DNA of 64,000 nt from Phascolarctobacterium sp. (lineage in GTDB: Bacteria; Bacillota; Negativicutes; Acidaminococcales; Acidaminococcaceae). The first letter of the stretch is position 1. The number at the start of each line of letters is the position of its first letter. The translations under genes were made by a program, and so were the position numbers. This document shows positions 61,336 to 64,000 of this stretch, piece after piece. The notes below the pieces were generated by a model. The model worked only from the letters and a program-made list of their open reading frames with translations. It was not told the DNA's origin and ran no database searches. The DNA lies in contig JAFUKD010000006.1 of NCBI GenBank assembly GCA_017467905.1, positions 1 to 64,000 of the forward strand, given 5' to 3'.

Positions 61336-62601
61336 ATGGGTATGACAATGACAGAAAAAATTCTGGCGAAACATGCAGGCCGCGACAGCGTAAGCGCAGG
61401 CGATCTTTTAGTTTCCCAAGTTGACATGGTATTAGCCAACGATATCACTGGCCCGCCGGCTATTACCGAATTCGAAAAAATTGGTCGTCCGGTGTTTGAC
61501 AAAAACAAAATCACCTTGGTTCCCGACCACTTCTCTCCCTGCAAGGATATCAAATCTGCAACCATGTGCAAACGCATGCGTGACTTCGCACGTAAGCACG
61601 AAATCAAAAACTACTTTGAAGTTGGCAGAATGGGTATTGAACACGCCCTGCTTCCCGACCAAGGCTTGGCTGCTCCCGGCGAAATTATTATTGGCGCCGA
61701 TTCCCACACCTGTACCTATGGCGCACTTAACGCCCTCAGCACCGGCATGGGTCAAACCGATATTGGTGCAGCAATGGCAAGTGGCACTACCTGGTTCAAG
61801 GTTCCCCAAGCTATTAAGGTTAACCTGGTTGGCAAGCTGCCCCGCTTCGTTCGCGGCAAAGACATCATCCTTACCCTTATCGGTATGATTGGCGTTGACG
61901 GTGCTCGTTACCAAAGCTTGGAATTCTGCGGCGAGGGCGTTGCAGAGCTTTCCATGGCAGACCGCTTCACCATTTGCAATATGGCGATTGAAGCAGGCGC
62001 TAAAAACGGCATTTTCCCCGTTGACGAAAAAACTATTGCTTACCTTGAAGGACGCGTAACTGACCGCACTTGGGAAGCAGTAACCGCTGATGACGACGCA
62101 GAATATTCTCAAGAAATCACTATGGAACTGGATAAGCTTGTTCCTGTTGTAGCATACCCCCACCTTCCGGAAAACACTCATCCGGCAAGCGAAGGCGGCT
62201 CTATCAAAATTGACCAAGTTGTTGTAGGCTCCTGCACCAATGGTCGTCTGGAAGATTTGGCACAGGCTGCTGAAATCCTTAAAGGCCGCAAGGTTTGTGA
62301 TGGCGTGCGCATGATTATTATTCCCGCAACCCAAGAAATTTACAAAGAAGCTATGCGCTTAGGCTATGTTGATACCTTCATTGATGCAGGCGCTGCTGTT
62401 TCCACTCCTACCTGCGGACCCTGCCTGGGTGGTTACATGGGCATCTTAGCAGCAGGCGAACGCGCTGTTTCCACTACCAACCGTAACTTCCGTGGTCGTA
62501 TGGGTCATGTTGACAGTGAAGTTTATTTGGCAAGCCCCTACACTGCAGCAGCAAGCGCAGTTACCGGTTACATCACCAGCCCTGAGGAGGTAATGAAATG
62601 A
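61336..62601 (+). CDS. leuC: 3-isopropylmalate dehydratase large subunit
   Basis: Isomerises 2- to 3-isopropylmalate with LeuD. 421 residues from the ATG nine bases after GGAGG (a TTG at 61330 also opens the frame). [4Fe-4S] ligands: Cys in [13 protein letters not shown] and two in [10 protein letters not shown]. Short LeuC type (~420 residues) as in archaea and many anaerobes. leuA is not upstream. Confidence 0.97.
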   Translation: MGMTMTEKILAKHAGRDSVSAGDLLVSQVDMVLANDITGPPAITEFEKIGRPVFDKNKITLVPDHFSPCKDIKSATMCKRMRDFARKHEIKNYFEVGRMGIEHALLPDQGLAAPGEIIIGADSHTCTYGALNALSTGMGQTDIGAAMASGTTWFKVPQAIKVNLVGKLPRFVRGKDIILTLIGMIGVDGARYQSLEFCGEGVAELSMADRFTICNMAIEAGAKNGIFPVDEKTIAYLEGRVTDRTWEAVTADDDAEYSQEITMELDKLVPVVAYPHLPENTHPASEGGSIKIDQVVVGSCTNGRLEDLAQAAEILKGRKVCDGVRMIIIPATQEIYKEAMRLGYVDTFIDAGAAVSTPTCGPCLGGYMGILAAGERAVSTTNRNFRGRMGHVDSEVYLASPYTAAASAVTGYITSPEEVMK

Positions 62602-63086
62602 GTAAAGTTTGGCGCTACGGCGATCACGTTGACACAGACGTAATTATTCCCGCAAGATATTTGAACATTACAGATTTTACTGAACTGGCAGAGCATGCCA
62701 TGGAAGACGCTAAGGAAAACTTGGTAGAAAACTTCGCAGCAGGCGTAACCCCCGGCGATTACATTGTTGCAGGCAAAAACTTTGGCTGTGGCTCTTCCCG
62801 TGAACACGCTCCCGTTGTTATCCAAGTTAAAGGCATCAAATGCATTATCGCAGATAGCTTCGCCCGCATCTTCTATCGCAACGCTATCAACATTGGCTTG
62901 CCCGTACTGGAAATTGGCAAAGACGTTGAACAGATTGAAGCCGGCGACGAAATTGACGTTGATATGGCTAAAGGCGAAATTAAAATTCTGAACAAGAACA
63001 TCACCATCACCTGCAAACCGCTTCCGGAATTCATCCAAAAAATTTCTGACTGCGGTGGCTTGATTAACTACGTTAAAGGAGAATAA
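62598..63086 (+). CDS. leuD: 3-isopropylmalate dehydratase small subunit
   Basis: 162 residues, matching the short-type LeuC partner. Contains the [16 protein letters not shown] start and [12 protein letters not shown] active-site loop. Start codon overlaps the leuC stop by 4 bp. Confidence 0.97.
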   Translation: MSKVWRYGDHVDTDVIIPARYLNITDFTELAEHAMEDAKENLVENFAAGVTPGDYIVAGKNFGCGSSREHAPVVIQVKGIKCIIADSFARIFYRNAINIGLPVLEIGKDVEQIEAGDEIDVDMAKGEIKILNKNITITCKPLPEFIQKISDCGGLINYVKGE

Positions 63087-63092
63087 TCCATT

Positions 63093-64000
63093 ATGAAAAT
63101 TACCCTGCTCCCCGGTGACGGCATCGGTGTAGAAATCGTTGACGCTGCTGTTGAAGTGCTTGACGCAGCTGCTAAAAAATTTGGCTTTGAAATTGAATAT
63201 GATAAACAGCTCATTGGCGGCTGTGCTATTGATGCAACTGGCGTTCCCCTGCCGGAAGCAACTGTTAACTCTGCTAAAGCTGCAGATGCAGTACTCTTAG
63301 GTGCAGTTGGCGGTCCCAAATGGGATAATGTTGCTCCTGATATCCGTCCGGAAAAAGGTCTCTTGGGTATCCGCAAGGCTTTGGGCTTGTACTGCAACCT
63401 GCGTCCCATGACTGTTTCCAAATTTACTGCTCACCTTTCCCCGCTGAAAACTGAAAACGCAGAAGGCGCTGACCTTTTGATTGTACGCGAGCTGACCGGC
63501 GGCATTTACTTTGGCGAACATAACGAAGCTCACCTCAACGCAGAAGGCATTGAAGAAGCAAGCGATATTGAGCTCTACACCCGTCCCGAAGTTGAACGCA
63601 TTGCAAAATTCGCCTTTGAAGCTGCTAAAAAACGTCGCGGCAAAGTTACCAGTGTTGATAAGGCTAACGTGCTCGGTTCTTCCCGCATGTGGCGCAAAAT
63701 TGTTGCCGAAATGCAAGCAAAGGATTATCCTGAAATTGAGCTGAACAACTATTATGTAGATAACTGCGCAATGCAGCTCATCCTGAACCCCAAACAATTT
63801 GACGTAATCCTCACCAACAATATCTTCGGTGATATTTTAAGTGACGAAGCAAGCACCATCGCAGGCAGCATTGGTCTCCTGCCTAGCGCAAGCTTGGGTG
63901 ATGGTACCGGCATGTACGAACCCATCCACGGCAGTGCTCCCGATATCGCAGGTCAAGGCATTGCAAACCCCTTGGCAACCATCCTTTCCGTAGCAATGAT
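63093..64000 (+). CDS. leuB: 3-isopropylmalate dehydrogenase (3' end outside window)
   Basis: 302 of roughly 355 residues visible. [19 protein letters not shown] start, [20 protein letters not shown], and the metal/substrate region [20 protein letters not shown]. Oxidatively decarboxylates 3-isopropylmalate. AAAGGAGAA precedes the ATG. It follows leuD by 6 bp in the T-box operon. Confidence 0.97.
   Translation, partial: MKITLLPGDGIGVEIVDAAVEVLDAAAKKFGFEIEYDKQLIGGCAIDATGVPLPEATVNSAKAADAVLLGAVGGPKWDNVAPDIRPEKGLLGIRKALGLYCNLRPMTVSKFTAHLSPLKTENAEGADLLIVRELTGGIYFGEHNEAHLNAEGIEEASDIELYTRPEVERIAKFAFEAAKKRRGKVTSVDKANVLGSSRMWRKIVAEMQAKDYPEIELNNYYVDNCAMQLILNPKQFDVILTNNIFGDILSDEASTIAGSIGLLPSASLGDGTGMYEPIHGSAPDIAGQGIANPLATILSVAM

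Noticed and set aside
61432-62334. Minus-strand open frame opposite leuC (300 codons)
   Set aside because: Shadow of leuC; no start signal and no recognisable protein features.

Overview
The window looks like chromosomal DNA of a low- to mid-GC anaerobic Firmicute, close to the replication origin. The supporting features are Shine-Dalgarno-led genes, TTGACA-N17-TATAAT promoters, a T-box leucine leader, PurR-style and PhoP-style operators, a type III glutamine synthetase with an ANTAR regulator, and three copies of the ParB site TGTTTCACGTGAAACA. My best guess is the class Negativicutes, but nothing in the sequence proves it.

Layout. 1-4.6 kb: the str operon (L7Ae-like protein, S12, S7, EF-G, EF-Tu; EF-Tu runs off the left edge). 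4.6-5.2 kb: a parS-bearing dispersed repeat and a 138-bp element with inverted ends. 5.2-8.0 kb: a membrane-anchored protein, a CofE-like ligase, a thioesterase and an AI-2E-type permease. 8.2-48.3 kb: a region bounded by the two halves of one disrupted tRNA-Arg(CCG) gene. 48.3-55.7 kb: the purine operon purE-purF-purM-purN-purH(cyclohydrolase only)-purD-guaB. 56-57 kb: a serine recombinase and the second copy of the parS repeat. 57-60.7 kb: obg-proB-proA. 60.9-64 kb: a leucine T-box followed by leuC-leuD-leuB (leuB runs off the right edge).

The main result is the 40-kb segment. The 5' half of a tRNA-Arg gene (8222-8261) and its perfectly complementary 3' half (48213-48258) lie 40 kb apart. 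They share an 11-bp core, and each is flanked on the inner side by a pair of TCGTGCAA repeats with an 11-bp period, as expected for integrase arm sites. A tyrosine integrase lies just inside the left end and a relaxase-like/MobC-like pair just inside the right end. A complete second tRNA-Arg(CCG) sits 140 bp inside the left end, downstream of the promoter of the gene that was cut. Element-type genes occupy only 8.3-17.2 kb and 39.8-48.2 kb. Between them are 22 kb of housekeeping genes: carB-carA-purF-pyrG-guaA-purC, amt-glnN, an ANTAR regulator, pstSCAB, phoBR and purB-purA. These genes carry the same PurBox-like control as the resident purE operon, and one parS site, so they look native. Either a mobilizable element has swallowed an essential chromosomal block, or rearrangement has placed native DNA between its ends. 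In both cases, excision between the outer att sites would remove essential genes.

How the genes work together. The two purine clusters complement each other: purF, purC, purA, purB and guaA inside the att-bounded region; purE, purF, purM, purN, purD, guaB and the cyclohydrolase outside. Only purF is duplicated. purL and the AICAR formyltransferase are not in the window. Nitrogen assimilation (glnN-amt) has a leader terminator opposite a divergent ANTAR gene, which suggests antitermination. Phosphate uptake has Pho-box-like repeats upstream of both phoB and pstS.
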